From: Desulfofustis limnaeus
Lineage (GTDB): Bacteria; Desulfobacterota; Desulfobulbia; Desulfobulbales; Desulfocapsaceae
Direction: 5' to 3'
Assembly (NCBI RefSeq): GCF_023169885.1
Contig: NZ_AP025516.1
Span: forward strand, 1,426,001 to 1,490,000
DNA: 64,000 nucleotides
This document shows, piece by piece, positions 35,674-45,045 of the stretch. The position numbers were made by a program, and so were the translations under genes. The notes under the pieces were generated by a model. It was given only the letters and a program-made list of their open reading frames with translations, was not told the DNA's origin and made no database searches. How positions within the stretch are numbered: the stretch's first letter is position 1; each line of letters starts with the position of its first letter.

Positions 35674-36432
35674 CTTTTTGAACTTGAGTCGTGGCATGAG
35701 CGCGAACACGCCCCAACCCAAATACTCGCGCGTGTAGGTTGCGTGGCGCTCAGGTTCTGTGTTCAGTTTGGAACGGATTTCCTCCGCCAACTCATCGTCG
35801 GGATTTTCCTCAAGCCATCGGCGCATCGTGAGCCACTTGGCGGCTTCGTACCTGTCCCAACCGTCTTGATTGGCTAGAACCATCTCAACGACGTCGTAGC
35901 CAAGGCTGCCGAAGGACGCTAGAAGCGCTGGAAGACTGAGAAAATCGGCGATTGAATGAGCAAAACACTTTTTGGCAATATCCTCCGCTGGCGGTAACTG
36001 TCGCCAGTAAGGCTCGCCAATCAGGATGATTCCACCTGTACGCAGGCTTTTTGCCAGAAGCTCGATGGTGCCAGCGACGCCTCCACCAATCCAAGTGGCA
36101 CCGACACAAGCTGCCACATCAGCTTTCTCGTCAGAGACATAACCTGCTGCGTCGTTGTGAATGAACTTGACTTGATTGGCAACGCCAAGTTCTTCAGCAC
36201 GCTGTTTCGCCTGTTCGGTGAACAACGGACTCATGTCGATGCCGGTACCGACGATGCCGTGGTCGCGCGCCCAAGTGCATAGCATCTCGCCCGAACCACT
36301 ACCAAGATCGAGCACTCGAGCTCCTGGCGCCAGGCGCAGCGCATCACCGAGAGTGGCAAACTTTTCAGGCGTGAAAGGATTGTGGATGCGATGCGCACTT
36401 TCTGTGATATTGAAAATCCGTGGGATATCCAT
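35668..36432 (-). CDS. SAM-dependent methyltransferase (gene cassette)
   Basis: The 254-residue protein has a class I methyltransferase core: ARVLDLGSGSGEMLCTWA (motif I, residues about 38-56), GTGIDMSPLF (motif II), NDAAGYVSDEKADVAACVGA, and LRTGGIILIGEPYW. The substrate is unknown; it resembles UbiE/COQ5-type small-molecule methyltransferases. The start is ATG 36432. Its stop codon lies in the attC R'' site, the usual compact cassette layout. It is the last cassette of the array. Confidence 0.88.
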   Translation of the reverse strand: MDIPRIFNITESAHRIHNPFTPEKFATLGDALRLAPGARVLDLGSGSGEMLCTWARDHGIVGTGIDMSPLFTEQAKQRAEELGVANQVKFIHNDAAGYVSDEKADVAACVGATWIGGGVAGTIELLAKSLRTGGIILIGEPYWRQLPPAEDIAKKCFAHSIADFLSLPALLASFGSLGYDVVEMVLANQDGWDRYEAAKWLTMRRWLEENPDDELAEEIRSKLNTEPERHATYTREYLGWGVFALMPRLKFKKA

Positions 36433-36630
36433 TGTGTAAACTCCCTAGAGATTGCGGCTAGCTCGGGCAAAGGGCCTAAAGCCAAAAATCTTCGGCGACT
36501 GCAGGCCGTCCGGTGCGTTGCTTTGTTGCCCTTTTTTATGCCGTTCATCCGGTCTTTTCTGCCGGGTATGGGATTGTGCACCATACCAGTATGCTGTTTA
36601 AATTTGATTTTTTATCTTCCAGTTTTTTTT

Positions 36631-36688
36631 ATCATACGTCCGGTCAATTGCGAAGCAACTACCTTTGAAAAACCCCGCCGGCTTATTC
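36631..36688 (-). other. degenerate attC site of the thioesterase cassette
   Basis: Minus strand: GAATAAG (36688-36682, containing the stop codon) and GTATGAT (36637-36631) stand at R'' and R' positions of a 58-bp interval. Its centre GTTGCTTCGCAAT can fold back on itself. Both core sites deviate from consensus, so this site is tentative. The rest of 36433-36630 shows no gene. Confidence 0.35.
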
Positions 36689-37574
36689 CCGGTCACCTAG
36701 ATTTTTCTGTTGGGCCTTGTTTGTATTATTTCCGCAAATAAGCTTTTTGTATTTCTCTGGCGGCAAAATATGGAACGTACCTTTTCCTGTAGTACAAACC
36801 GCTCCTTCGCTGTCAGAAAGCGTTGCTTGCATATTTATTTTTGGTCCTTCTTCTGAAGAGACTCGACATGTAATTTTAATTTTATTCTCACCAATATATA
36901 CCGGCTGCAAGAATTTGAAATTTAGATCAGACGTGACTGCCATTTTTTGAGAAAAAACATAACTGGTCCATCCCATTATTTCATCCAGGAGGCCCATTTG
37001 AATGCCGCCGTGAAGTATGTTGCCTTGACCTACAAAATGCTGAACGGGTAAATATTCAGTAGATACCTCTTTTATTTCTTTGTCCAAATCAGTAGTGTCC
37101 GGTTAAGAGTTGAAAGGCACGATGTAACATGTTGTATTAATATATCATTAGCGACAAAATGACCATAATCGACTTGAAATCTTATCCCGTTCTAGGGAAG
37201 TTCTTCGGCAAAACCCTGGAGGGGGGTACACATGTTTGCCGGACAATTGATTTTCAAGCAGGTTATGGAGTTCATGCCGTTGCCAACCTTTCGCCGGTGT
37301 GTAGCCAAATACCAAGGCGAACGCCGAATAAGGAAGTTTTCCTGCCTCGATCAATTTCTGTGCATGGCTTTTGCCCAAATCACTTACCGGGAGAGTCTTC
37401 GCGATATCGAGGCGTGTCTCCGTTCTCAGCAAAAGAAGCTCTATCATATGGGCATCCGTGGCAGAGTTTCCAAATCCACGCTCGCCGACGCCAACGAAAT
37501 TCGCGACTGGCGGATTTATGCGGAGTTAGCTCAACATCTTATCGCAATCGCTCGCGAACTCTACAAAGAAGATT

Positions 37575-37839
37575 GGCTCTTCGTCGTTTCAAGTGGAATT
37601 TGCCTATGACAGGGGGTTCGGCATGGGCCGAGATAATGATGCCGCCCAGAGCAGAAAACCTCGGATTGCCTTCAGTAGCCCTGCTCTCCGGACACTCAGG
37701 TGGCAGCCATTGTTGGAGATGCCTTTGTACCCTGATTGGGGGTATCCCATGAAACAACATGTTGTTTTTCTGTCTTTTTGTCGTTTTGTGTGGGTTTGAT
37801 CTCTTGAAAAATCAAATCCACACAAAACGACGAGGAGCC
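37575..37839. repeat. 265-bp ISL3-derived MITE
   Basis: The element begins GGCTCTTCGTCGTTTCAAGTGG-like sequence and ends ACGACGAGGAGCC, the two ISL3 termini. AGAAGATT at 37567-37574 and 37840-37847 is an exact 8-bp target duplication, as for ISL3. The interior has no complete transposase; a short minus frame shows no similarity I recognise. It was probably mobilised by an ISL3 transposase in trans. Confidence 0.88.
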
Positions 37840-38294
37840 AGAAGATTCGTTCATCGACGATCTCGACGAGACAATCTATGCTCTGGACTCGACCACTATC
37901 GACCTGTGCCTCTCTGTTTTTCCCTGGGCAGCATTCCGGAAAACAAAAGCTGCGATCAGACTCCATACCCTCCTGGACCTCAAAGGAAACATCCCAACGT
38001 TTATCCATATCTCCGACGGCACATTGCACGATGTCAACGCGCTCGATATCTTAACCCTGGAAGTTGGCGCCTATTATGTCATGGATCGGGGCTACTTGGA
38101 CTTCGAAAGATTAAACAAATTCAATCAAGTACCTGCCCACTTCGTAACTCGTGCCAAATCGAACACCCAATACAAACGACGTTACTCACACCCAATCGAC
38201 AAAAGCACCGGCCTGATCTGCGACCAAACGATTGTGCTTACCGGATTCTATGCCAGAAAGGACTACCCGGGAGCACTTCGTCGGGTAAAATTTC

Positions 38295-39628
38295 GGCTCC
38301 TCGTCATTTCGTGTGGATTTGATATCATAGGATCAAATCCACACGAAATAGCGAGGGAAACAGATGAACGGTAACGATATCATAGCATTAGGTCTTGGTC
38401 TTGAGAAACCGTGGGAGATCACCGGCCAGTCTCTGAACACCGAGTGTACGCCCCATGAACTGCGCATCACGTTAGCAGCTCCCCGGGGCAGCAGCTTTCC
38501 CTGTCCCGACTGCGGAGCGATGTGCAAGGCCCATGACTTCAAGGAAATGACCTGGCGTCATCTCAACTTCTTTCAACACCATTGCTACATCACCGCCGCC
38601 GTTCCACGGGTCAACTGCAAAGACCACGGGGTAAAACGGATCACCGTCCCCTGGGCGCGCACGGGCAGCAAGTTCACCTTGCTCTTCGAACAAGCCGGCC
38701 TCATGCTGGTACGAGAGATGCCGGTATTGGCTGCGGCCCGGATCATGGAGATTCCCGATAAAACGTTGTGGCGCATCGTCCTTCATTACGTGACCGCCGG
38801 TCTTGCCCAGCTTGACCTGAGCGAACTCAAAGCCGTCGGCCTCGATGAAACTTCGGCAAAGAAACGGCATAACTACGTGACCGTTTTCATCGATCTGGAC
38901 CGTAGGAAAGAGCCTGTCGTGTTTGCGGTACCCGGCAAAGGCCAGGATGTGATTCGCCAGTTCAAACAGTTTCTCACGACACAGGGCGGTGCTGCCGGCA
39001 ACATCAAAGAAGTAGCCTGCGACATGTCGAAGCCCTTCTTGTCCGGTATCAAGCAAAGCTTTCCACGAGCCCAGGTCACGGTTGACTGGTTCCATGTGGT
39101 GCAGACTTTCACCAAGGCGGTCAACAAGGTCCGTGTCCTCGAGGCACGGAAGAAACAGCTACCCCGAACCACCCGCTGGGCGGTGCTGAAGAATGAAGAG
39201 TCAACCGGTCTCAGCGAGCAAGAACGGCAAGCCCTGGCAGAGCTCAACGCCATGGATTTCTTCACAGCTATTGCCTGGCGGGTCAAGGAGCGTCTCCGCT
39301 GGGTACGCAAAGCATCGACAGCGCAAGCGGCCAAATGGCGCCTGAGCAACTTTTTGTTGTGCATGGCGGAAGCCAACCTGACGAAATCACCACTGTTACG
39401 ACCGGTCATCGCGGCTATCGAAACGGTGATCAGGCATCGCCGTGCCATTGAGTCTCGGTGGGAATCCGGCCATAGCACCGCTCGCCTGGAGGGTTTGAAC
39501 AGCATTTTCCAGGCAGCCAAAGCACGGGCCAGAGGGTATCGGAATCCACAGACATTTATCAGCATGATTTACCTGCTTGCCTCACCGGTCGGTAATCTGC
39601 TCAAATCCACTTGAAACGACGAAGAGCC
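38295..39628 (+). mobile_element. ISL3-family element, copy A
   Basis: 1334 bp, starting GGCTCCTCGTC and ending GACGAAGAGCC, with AAAATTTC duplicated at 38287-38294 and 39629-39636. A long palindrome lies just inside the left end. It is identical in encoded protein to copies B, C and D. Confidence 0.95.
38364..39614 (+). CDS. ISL3-family transposase (copy A)
   Basis: The 416-residue transposase has an N-terminal zinc ribbon (CPDCGAMCKAHD, then VNCKDHG), a helix-turn-helix-like segment (ARIMEIPDKTLWRIV), and the DDE core: VGLDETSAKKRHNYV, CDMSKPFLSGI with VTVDWFHVVQ, and the C-terminal ARLEGLNSIFQAAKARARGY. Length and motifs are normal for ISL3. It lies inside the IS4 transposase gene. Confidence 0.95.
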   Translation: MNGNDIIALGLGLEKPWEITGQSLNTECTPHELRITLAAPRGSSFPCPDCGAMCKAHDFKEMTWRHLNFFQHHCYITAAVPRVNCKDHGVKRITVPWARTGSKFTLLFEQAGLMLVREMPVLAAARIMEIPDKTLWRIVLHYVTAGLAQLDLSELKAVGLDETSAKKRHNYVTVFIDLDRRKEPVVFAVPGKGQDVIRQFKQFLTTQGGAAGNIKEVACDMSKPFLSGIKQSFPRAQVTVDWFHVVQTFTKAVNKVRVLEARKKQLPRTTRWAVLKNEESTGLSEQERQALAELNAMDFFTAIAWRVKERLRWVRKASTAQAAKWRLSNFLLCMAEANLTKSPLLRPVIAAIETVIRHRRAIESRWESGHSTARLEGLNSIFQAAKARARGYRNPQTFISMIYLLASPVGNLLKST

Positions 39629-40167
39629 AAAATTTCGCGACGAGAAGACAGGAAAAACGTTGGTCTTTCTCACCAACAATTTCACTTTACCGGCATTGAC
39701 GATAGCACACCTCTATCGCAGCCGCTGGCAAGTAGAGTTGTTTTTCAAATGGATCAAACAACACCTCAGAATAAAGAACTTTTTCGGTACATCGGAGAAC
39801 GCGGTAAAAACACAAATCTGGATTGCGGTCTCCGTATACGTGTTGGTAGCCATCATGAAAAGGCGGTTCAACCTGCAAGAAAGTCTCTACACAATTTTAC
39901 AGATTTTGAGCGTCAATGTTTTTGAGAAAACCCCTTTTTATCAGTTGGTTACTGAAAGAGATTACAATGCCGAGACCAGCTCTCCCGGTAAGCAACTGAA
40001 TTTATTCGACTAACAACCGGACACTACTGTGTCCAAATAGAATTTAAGTTTTAACCCGTGAATGTTTTCACTGCCGCAAAAAAAGCAGTTATTGTCAGGA
40101 TAAGGATTTTTTATTTCTACTTTCATGAGATGAACAATTTACCCCACATTTTATAAATATTATTCAG

Positions 40168-40249
40168 GCCGAACGTTGAGCTAACCGGCCCGCGCTGTTT
40201 GCGGGTCCGAGCGGAGTGCAACGAAGCGTTGTTGAGCGACTGGTTAGGA
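40168..40249 (-). other. attC site 2
   Basis: Minus strand: R'' TCCTAAC (40249-40243) follows the DUF2971 stop codon directly and R' GTTCGGC is at 40174-40168. The 82-bp interior contains CCCGCAAACAGCGCGGG, shared with other sites in this array. Confidence 0.85.
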
Positions 40250-41059
40250 TTATTTTTCTTGTTTCAAATCAGGTCGTTCTTTGACAGATATTCCATATTT
40301 CCCTTTAAGCCGTATAGCGCTAAAAAGGTCTACTTTCAATCCCTCATCTCTTATTGCATTGACAACTTTGCTTAATTTATCAAAATCTCTAGGGCTAATT
40401 CTTATGCCAGCAATGACCGATTTTAATATTGCATTTCTATTATATTTGTGGATGCCACTTTTTCGTATAAAATCAATAACTCTTTCTTCTTGCTCATATT
40501 CCCAATCTTTTCCTTTAACCAAAAACTGCTTTTTCATTTTGGTGTCTTGGTCATCATCATATTTTACAATTGGTTTTTCATAGTCATACTCAACCTTTTG
40601 GGGAATAAGCCATTCCATATACTTTACATCGTCATCTGCCGGGTAAAAGCTCTCTAGCGGAATTTCAAATTCTACGACAAAACCAGTATGATTTTTGGCA
40701 TAATGGGCCCACATTAATAGGTTCAGTGGCTTTCTGCTTAACGAGCATATTCCGATGTCATCTGATGCTCCTTGCCCAAAATGGCGATTGTCAATTGCTT
40801 CTTGCAGCCGATTTTTCATTGCTTCTATTTCTTTATCGATGCCTTTACATCTTGCATTTCTATACTTTAAAACTTGTTCAACAACATCCGGCCTAGATGA
40901 TATATATTTATCTACATAATCTGGTTCATGTTCGGGATCACAATCAAATGGATCGTTGAAATCACTTGGTTTGGTGAATTTTATTGTTCCTTCACTTAAT
41001 ATTTTCAATGACCCTTCGGTTAAGGGTAAATATTTGTAGAGTCGGATTTTTTTTAGCAC
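40250..41059 (-). CDS. DUF2971-family protein (gene cassette)
   Basis: The 269-residue protein starts at GTG 41059, 16 bp after attC site 3. It opens with RLYKYLPLTEGSLKILSEGT and KFTKPSDFNDPFDC, then ICSLSRKPLNLLMWAHYAKNHTGF and EEQEERVID-like DWEYEQEERVIDF, the diagnostic blocks of DUF2971. The family has no established biochemical role and is often met in mobile and defence-rich regions. Low GC and position between two attC sites mark it as a cassette. Confidence 0.88.
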   Translation of the reverse strand: MLKKIRLYKYLPLTEGSLKILSEGTIKFTKPSDFNDPFDCDPEHEPDYVDKYISSRPDVVEQVLKYRNARCKGIDKEIEAMKNRLQEAIDNRHFGQGASDDIGICSLSRKPLNLLMWAHYAKNHTGFVVEFEIPLESFYPADDDVKYMEWLIPQKVEYDYEKPIVKYDDDQDTKMKKQFLVKGKDWEYEQEERVIDFIRKSGIHKYNRNAILKSVIAGIRISPRDFDKLSKVVNAIRDEGLKVDLFSAIRLKGKYGISVKERPDLKQEK

Positions 41060-41074
41060 GATTTATGTTTTATA

Positions 41075-41137
41075 TCCTAACGTAGAATTCTGCGGACTCG
41101 CGCTGTTTGCGGGGCCCGCAGAAATGACTTGTTGTGT
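41075..41137 (-). other. attC site 3
   Basis: Minus strand: ACACAAC at 41137-41131 (R'') and GTTAGGA at 41081-41075 (R'). The 63-bp interior pairs CTGCGGGCC with the opposite arm and contains CCCGCAAACAGCGCG. Confidence 0.8.
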
Positions 41138-41150
41138 AAATTATATATTT

Positions 41151-41525
41151 TTAGAAATAGGTTACGCGGTTATTGCTATCAACCTTCAAAAATTTCTTTT
41201 GTTCGAGTTTTTGAACTATCATTTCTTGGTCTTTTTCTGAGATAGCTCCTTGGAATTGGTACATTGCTGCGATTGAATTTAGCAGAGATTTCTTTTTAGA
41301 TGGGCGCAACTTGGCCAAACGATCAATTACATATTGAATCGAGTTAATGTCTGTTGCAGGTTCATCTGATATTTTTTTGGTGACTTTTTCTTTTAGATTT
41401 TGTCTTGTCTGTGGATTTTGTATTTCTTCTTCTTTTCTGGCCAATTGAATTAGGAGTTGTGAAAGACGGAATTTGTCTCTATATCCTAACGATTCACAAT
41501 GCTTTGCTATTTCATCGTATTCCAT
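41151..41525 (-). CDS. hypothetical protein (gene cassette)
   Basis: The 124-residue protein starts at ATG 41525 with AGAAGGAAAT about 6 nt upstream. It is lysine-rich and predicted helical. The C-terminal MYQFQGAISEKDQEMIVQKL then KFLKVDSNNRVTYF looks like a small winged-helix or DNA-binding end, but I do not recognise a family. It is bounded by attC site 3 downstream and attC site 4 upstream, so it is a single-gene cassette. Confidence 0.7.
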   Translation of the reverse strand: MEYDEIAKHCESLGYRDKFRLSQLLIQLARKEEEIQNPQTRQNLKEKVTKKISDEPATDINSIQYVIDRLAKLRPSKKKSLLNSIAAMYQFQGAISEKDQEMIVQKLEQKKFLKVDSNNRVTYF

Positions 41526-41554
41526 TTGGCATTTCCTTCTTATTTTGTTTCAAT

Positions 41555-41625
41555 ACACAACGGTAAGTTCACCGGAAACTTTGGAGCGCAGCGGAAAAGA
41601 TTTCCGGTGAAACGTTTTGTTGGAC
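41555..41625 (-). other. attC site 4
   Basis: Minus strand: R'' GTCCAAC (41625-41619) fits RYYYAAC exactly and R' GTTGTGT is at 41561-41555. The interior pairs TTTCACCGGAAA with TTTCCGGTGAA. Confidence 0.88.
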
Positions 41626-41662
41626 CAAATTTCTCAATATTTTTTAATAGATCTGAAGGCTA

Positions 41663-42793
41663 TCAACTAGGATCAATCAACTCTTCCCTTTCCAAAACAC
41701 GCCTGATTTCCTCAAAGGATGCAGCGATATTTCCTTTAGGAAAACGTATCTGCCCAAGGCCATCAATATTACTGAACTGCTCGCAGCCTTCCTCCAGCAG
41801 AACAATTGCCCTCATAAAGCCAAGCCTGCCTTGAAACAAACCCGCTTCATGCACAACGTTCATCCTTGCTTGGAGTGCACCGTCTGCCATTTCATCTTCC
41901 GCTGTCATAACCAGAAAAGCAATTGCTGCGGAATCTAACATCTCTGACAATCGTGCAATATTTGTCACTCCCGCCACTGGAACACGATTGAACTCATCCC
42001 ATGGTAATCTCAAGCGGTCTTGCACAAAGTCTTTGAGGTCTCGCCAAACTTGAGAACGACCATGACCGATGAAAACATTAGTGCCCACACGCTCTTTGCG
42101 TTTTTGACGCCGAGATTTTCGTTCGATATGAGATGCTGCCTTTGATGCTATATTGCTGGCTACACGACATATTCCAAACGTATGGTAGATAGCTTTTACT
42201 TCTGCAATAATGCTTACGTGTGGGGGAATTTGAGTGCCCTGACCAAGAGTGACGGTGTCTCGAGTCATAATCTGACCTTTTGGGGACAGATGCTCAGCAA
42301 CATCAAAAGCTGACATTGCTTGTAGTTCTTCTACATCTTTTTTGAGCTTTTCAAGAAAACTATCGGATTGTCCATCCATTTCATTTTGTAAAATGGAAAT
42401 AATTTCTGACTGTGAAGTTTCAAAGGTTTCCTGTGCCGACTCTGCATATTTGCGAGCGGTCTCTAGATCTGGTTCTCCAGCTAGCTTTCGTATATGAGCA
42501 GTTACTTCTTCAGAATCGTATTCACGCCAATCACCATGAGAACCGTAACTAGATAAAAAAGTGTCCATCAAACCCCACTCTTGGCTAAAATGTGCTCCTG
42601 GTGGTGGTGGAACCAGACCATTGTAGTAGACCCTAGAATGATAGCCTTGCCACGAACCCGAAAAAGACTTTCCGACAGACTTAGCAGCTTCTTCCAAGGC
42701 ACTAAGAGGCTTTGTTATCTCTTCGTTCTCTGCGTTCTCTGATGATATTTTTAGTTTATCAGATAGTTCAAATAGCTCGTCATACGATGTCAA
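41663..42793 (-). CDS. TIR-like nucleotide-binding domain protein (gene cassette)
   Basis: The 376-residue protein has a helical N-terminal region (1-230) of unknown type and a C-terminal TIR-like domain of the predicted nucleotide-binding class (about 237-376). That domain shows TNVFIGHGRSQVWRDLKDFV, AIAFLVMTAEDE, and NVVHEAGLFQGRLGF, whose Glu316 matches the NAD-hydrolase catalytic Glu. IRFPKGNIAASFEEI ends it. Such domains act as NAD-depleting effectors in CBASS and other antiphage systems. No cyclase gene is next to it, so it would act alone or be triggered through its N-terminus. It is a single cassette between attC sites 4 and 5. Confidence 0.88.
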   Translation of the reverse strand: MTSYDELFELSDKLKISSENAENEEITKPLSALEEAAKSVGKSFSGSWQGYHSRVYYNGLVPPPPGAHFSQEWGLMDTFLSSYGSHGDWREYDSEEVTAHIRKLAGEPDLETARKYAESAQETFETSQSEIISILQNEMDGQSDSFLEKLKKDVEELQAMSAFDVAEHLSPKGQIMTRDTVTLGQGTQIPPHVSIIAEVKAIYHTFGICRVASNIASKAASHIERKSRRQKRKERVGTNVFIGHGRSQVWRDLKDFVQDRLRLPWDEFNRVPVAGVTNIARLSEMLDSAAIAFLVMTAEDEMADGALQARMNVVHEAGLFQGRLGFMRAIVLLEEGCEQFSNIDGLGQIRFPKGNIAASFEEIRRVLEREELIDPS

Positions 42794-42822
42794 TATAATG
42801 TCTCCATAAGTGTTTTTTCATT

Positions 42823-42949
42823 GTCCAACGTAGAATTCAGTGGTTTGCGGGTAAGAAGCAAAATGCTTGCATTACCCAGAATTATTTAAAACTTCTTCGG
42901 TTCAAAATTCCGCCGACTTCAGCAAATCCACTGGAGTGTATAGTTATGT
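42823..42949 (-). other. attC site 5 (long)
   Basis: Minus strand: ACATAAC at 42949-42943 holds the stop codon of the next cassette gene, and R' GTTGGAC at 42829-42823 fits GTTRRRY exactly. The 127-bp length is like the long VCR-type sites. Confidence 0.8.
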
Positions 42950-43213
42950 GTTTTTATTGGTTTTACCTTTAATAATTGTGCCAAGCAGGATTCCGAGACC
43001 TCCAGCTAACAAACCTAAAAAAACACCTACTATTAATGCTATTGGCCACATTGATGCACCACCACCCATATAAGGAAGAACAAATTCAGAAAAAAGTACG
43101 AATATCGGTACAACGCAGCAAGATAAGAGCCATGAAGTTAATGGTTTTATATCTTTTGAACAAAGAAACAAACCAAGAATAAATGCGCAAAATATTGCTA
43201 AAAGTGCTGGCAT
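42944..43213 (-). CDS. small membrane protein (gene cassette)
   Basis: The 89-residue protein has three hydrophobic helices (about 3-18, 26-46 and 54-80) with a glycine-rich last helix (VGVFLGLLAGGLGILLGTII). No family is recognised. Its stop codon lies in attC site 5 and the remnant of attC site 6 lies upstream, so it is a one-gene cassette. Small membrane proteins are common in cassette arrays. Confidence 0.7.
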   Translation of the reverse strand: MPALLAIFCAFILGLFLCSKDIKPLTSWLLSCCVVPIFVLFSEFVLPYMGGGASMWPIALIVGVFLGLLAGGLGILLGTIIKGKTNKNT

Positions 43214-43286
43214 TGTTTCTGTTATTTGATATTTATATTTATAATCAAAATGTTAGCTAAATTTTGTGCATTGTTTTTTTATTTTC

Positions 43287-43348
43287 GCATAACGGTTGCC
43301 ACACCGGACCCGCGCTGTTTGCGGGGTCCGTGTGTAGGCATTAGTTAG
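43287..43348 (-). other. attC site 6, R'' split by an IS insertion
   Basis: Minus strand: R' GTTATGC at 43293-43287 and a palindromic interior CGGACCCCGCAAACAGCGCG. The IS at 43349-45045 duplicated TAGTTAG inside R''. The other half of R'' (TGCTAAC) is at 45054-45048, beyond the IS. Confidence 0.85.
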
Positions 43349-45045
43349 TTTCTGTCCGGAAACCCTAACGGTTTGAAAATGTTTCACAATCCTGACAAAA
43401 CAGGCTGCATTTTTTCTGCCGATCTGTTACACTGAGCGAGACAACCAACCGATATGTTTCGATATTTACCATCTGATCGGTGAGTCCATGCGCAGAAAAC
43501 GCAATCCACAAACCACGATCTTCGAGGTTCTTGGCAAACATCCCGGACCTCGTGAGCTGGAACAGATGGACGCCATCCTGGCAACCGACCACCATCTGCT
43601 TGACCAGGCCTATGCCGATCTGCTCAAGAAAAGCCGCTCCGATACCGGCCGCCAGGGCATGACTGCCGAACAGGTAGTCCGCTGCACGCTCCTCAAACAG
43701 TTCCGCGAACTCAGCTACGATGATCTGGCCTATTATCTGGCCGACTCCCATTCGTTTCGCAGCTTCGTCCGCCTTGAACCGGGACACTTTCCGGCCAAAT
43801 CGACCCTGCAGGAAAATATCAAGGCCCTGAGCGAAGAGGCCTGGCTGGCGATTCACCAGTTTCTGCTCGCCTACGCCCAGCAGGCTAAGATCGAGAACGG
43901 CCGGAAGATCCGACTCGACTCCACCGCCGTCCAAACGGATATCCACCGGCCGACCGATGCGACGTTGCTCTGGGACGGGATCCGGGTCATCACCCGCTGG
44001 CTGTTTGAGGGCAAGGAACTCAGCCCCTGTCCCGGCTATGGGTGCAGCGATCATCGGCGGGTGGTGAAGAAGCGGTTGCTGTCCATCCAGAACGCTACCA
44101 AGCAGGAGACACGCCAGACGGCCTACCGGGATATGCTGCACTATGCCGGTCGCGTGATCGCTTATGCGGAGCAGGCGATCCCCGAGCTTGCCGACTTCGG
44201 CGGAGACTCGATTGAAGACTACACTCACGCCCGGGCGCTGGCCGAGAAACTGTCCCGTGCCATTGACCTGCTGCGGCGGGTGATGGACCAGACCGAGCGA
44301 CGGGTGTTCAAAGGTGAACAGGTACCGGCGTCGGAGAAGATCGTGTCGCTGTTTGAGACGCACACCGACATCCTGGTCAAAGGACGGCGTGAGACGGAGT
44401 TTGGGCACAAGGTGTTCCTGACCGGCGGTGCGTCGAACCTGATTCTTGACTGCCTGGTGGAACGAGGCAACCCGGCCGATGCCGAGCGGTTTCTGCCGTT
44501 GTTGAAGCGGCATATCGAGCGGTATGGACGCCCGCCCCGGCAGAGCACGGCGGATGGCGGCTTTGCTTCGCAGGCGAACCTGGCGGGAGCCAAGGCAGCA
44601 GACGTCAAGGATGTGGTCTTTGCCAAGAAGCGCGGTCTGTCGATCGTGGACATGGCCAAGAGCACGTGGGTTTATCGGCGGTTGCGCAATTTTCGAGCCG
44701 GGATCGAGGCGAACATTTCGACGTTGAAACGAAGCTATGGGCTGAAGCGTTGCAACTGGTCGGGTTGGGAAGGCTTCAAGGCATATATCTGGAGTGCGAT
44801 TGTTGCCTACAACCTCACGGTGCTGGCCCGTATTCAGCTGGCCACGGCCTGAGAGAGCAGCGAGAAAAAAGAAGGTACCGGGACGAAACAGCCGAGGTGC
44901 GTCTGCAGATCGAAAAATCGGCGTCTTGATGGTGTTAGGAATGGGTGTCATGCCCGCCTGCGCGTTGAAAATCGCCGTCTCTTTCAAGGCAGCGCCGTTT
45001 TGTCCCTTGATGTTTAACAAAATATCGCCCTTTCCGGACGGACAC
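43349..45045 (+). mobile_element. ISNCY/IS1182-like element inserted in an attC site
   Basis: Ends share GTCCGGAAA in inverted orientation. TAGTTAG at 43342-43348 and 45046-45052 is a 7-bp target duplication. One transposase gene fills the element. The family name is tentative. Confidence 0.85.
43488..44852 (+). CDS. transposase (ISNCY/ISDol1- or IS1182-type)
   Basis: The 454-residue DDE transposase shows QVVRCTLLKQFRELSYDDLA at the N-terminal domain, the first catalytic Asp in IRLDSTAVQTDIHRPTD, ADGGFASQANLAGAK, and a C-terminal FRAGIEANISTLKRSYGL with the catalytic Glu. TEFGHKVFLTGGASNLILDC lies in the middle. Gene length and order fit the ISDol1-type group found in sulfate reducers; IS1182 is the alternative label. 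It appears intact. Confidence 0.9.
   Translation: MRRKRNPQTTIFEVLGKHPGPRELEQMDAILATDHHLLDQAYADLLKKSRSDTGRQGMTAEQVVRCTLLKQFRELSYDDLAYYLADSHSFRSFVRLEPGHFPAKSTLQENIKALSEEAWLAIHQFLLAYAQQAKIENGRKIRLDSTAVQTDIHRPTDATLLWDGIRVITRWLFEGKELSPCPGYGCSDHRRVVKKRLLSIQNATKQETRQTAYRDMLHYAGRVIAYAEQAIPELADFGGDSIEDYTHARALAEKLSRAIDLLRRVMDQTERRVFKGEQVPASEKIVSLFETHTDILVKGRRETEFGHKVFLTGGASNLILDCLVERGNPADAERFLPLLKRHIERYGRPPRQSTADGGFASQANLAGAKAADVKDVVFAKKRGLSIVDMAKSTWVYRRLRNFRAGIEANISTLKRSYGLKRCNWSGWEGFKAYIWSAIVAYNLTVLARIQLATA

Larger units (their letters stand above)
37232..40013 (+). pseudogene. IS4-family transposase, twice interrupted
   Basis: Segments 37232-37574, 37848-38294 and 39637-40013 join in frame to 388 residues after removing a MITE and an ISL3 copy with one duplication each. 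Visible blocks: FSCLDQFLCMAFAQITYRES, the first catalytic Asp in YALDSTTIDLCLSVFPW, YVMDRGYLDFERL, and YRSRWQVELFFKWIKQHLRI with the catalytic Glu. It was intact before the two insertions and cannot be made now. Confidence 0.92.
37090..40029 (+). mobile_element. IS4-family element carrying an ISL3 MITE and an ISL3 copy
   Basis: Inverted repeats CAGTAGTGTCCGGTT / AACCGGACACTACTG are at the ends, and TGTCCAAAT at 37081-37089 and 40030-40038 is a 9-bp target duplication. Without its two internal insertions the element is about 1325 bp. It disrupts the thioesterase cassette. Confidence 0.93.
36683..40126 (-). pseudogene. hotdog (PaaI-like) thioesterase cassette interrupted by an IS4 element
   Basis: The first 29 codons are at 40126-40039 (ATG, then NPYPDNNCFFCGSENIHGLK). 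The rest is at 37089-36683. Removing 37090-40029 plus one duplication gives an uninterrupted 164-residue frame. The hotdog features are NCFFCGSENIHGLKLKF and QHFVGQGNILHGGIQMGLLDEIMG, followed by YIGENKIKITCRV. The family hydrolyses acyl-CoA thioesters. It is preceded by attC site 2 and is a cassette. Confidence 0.85.
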
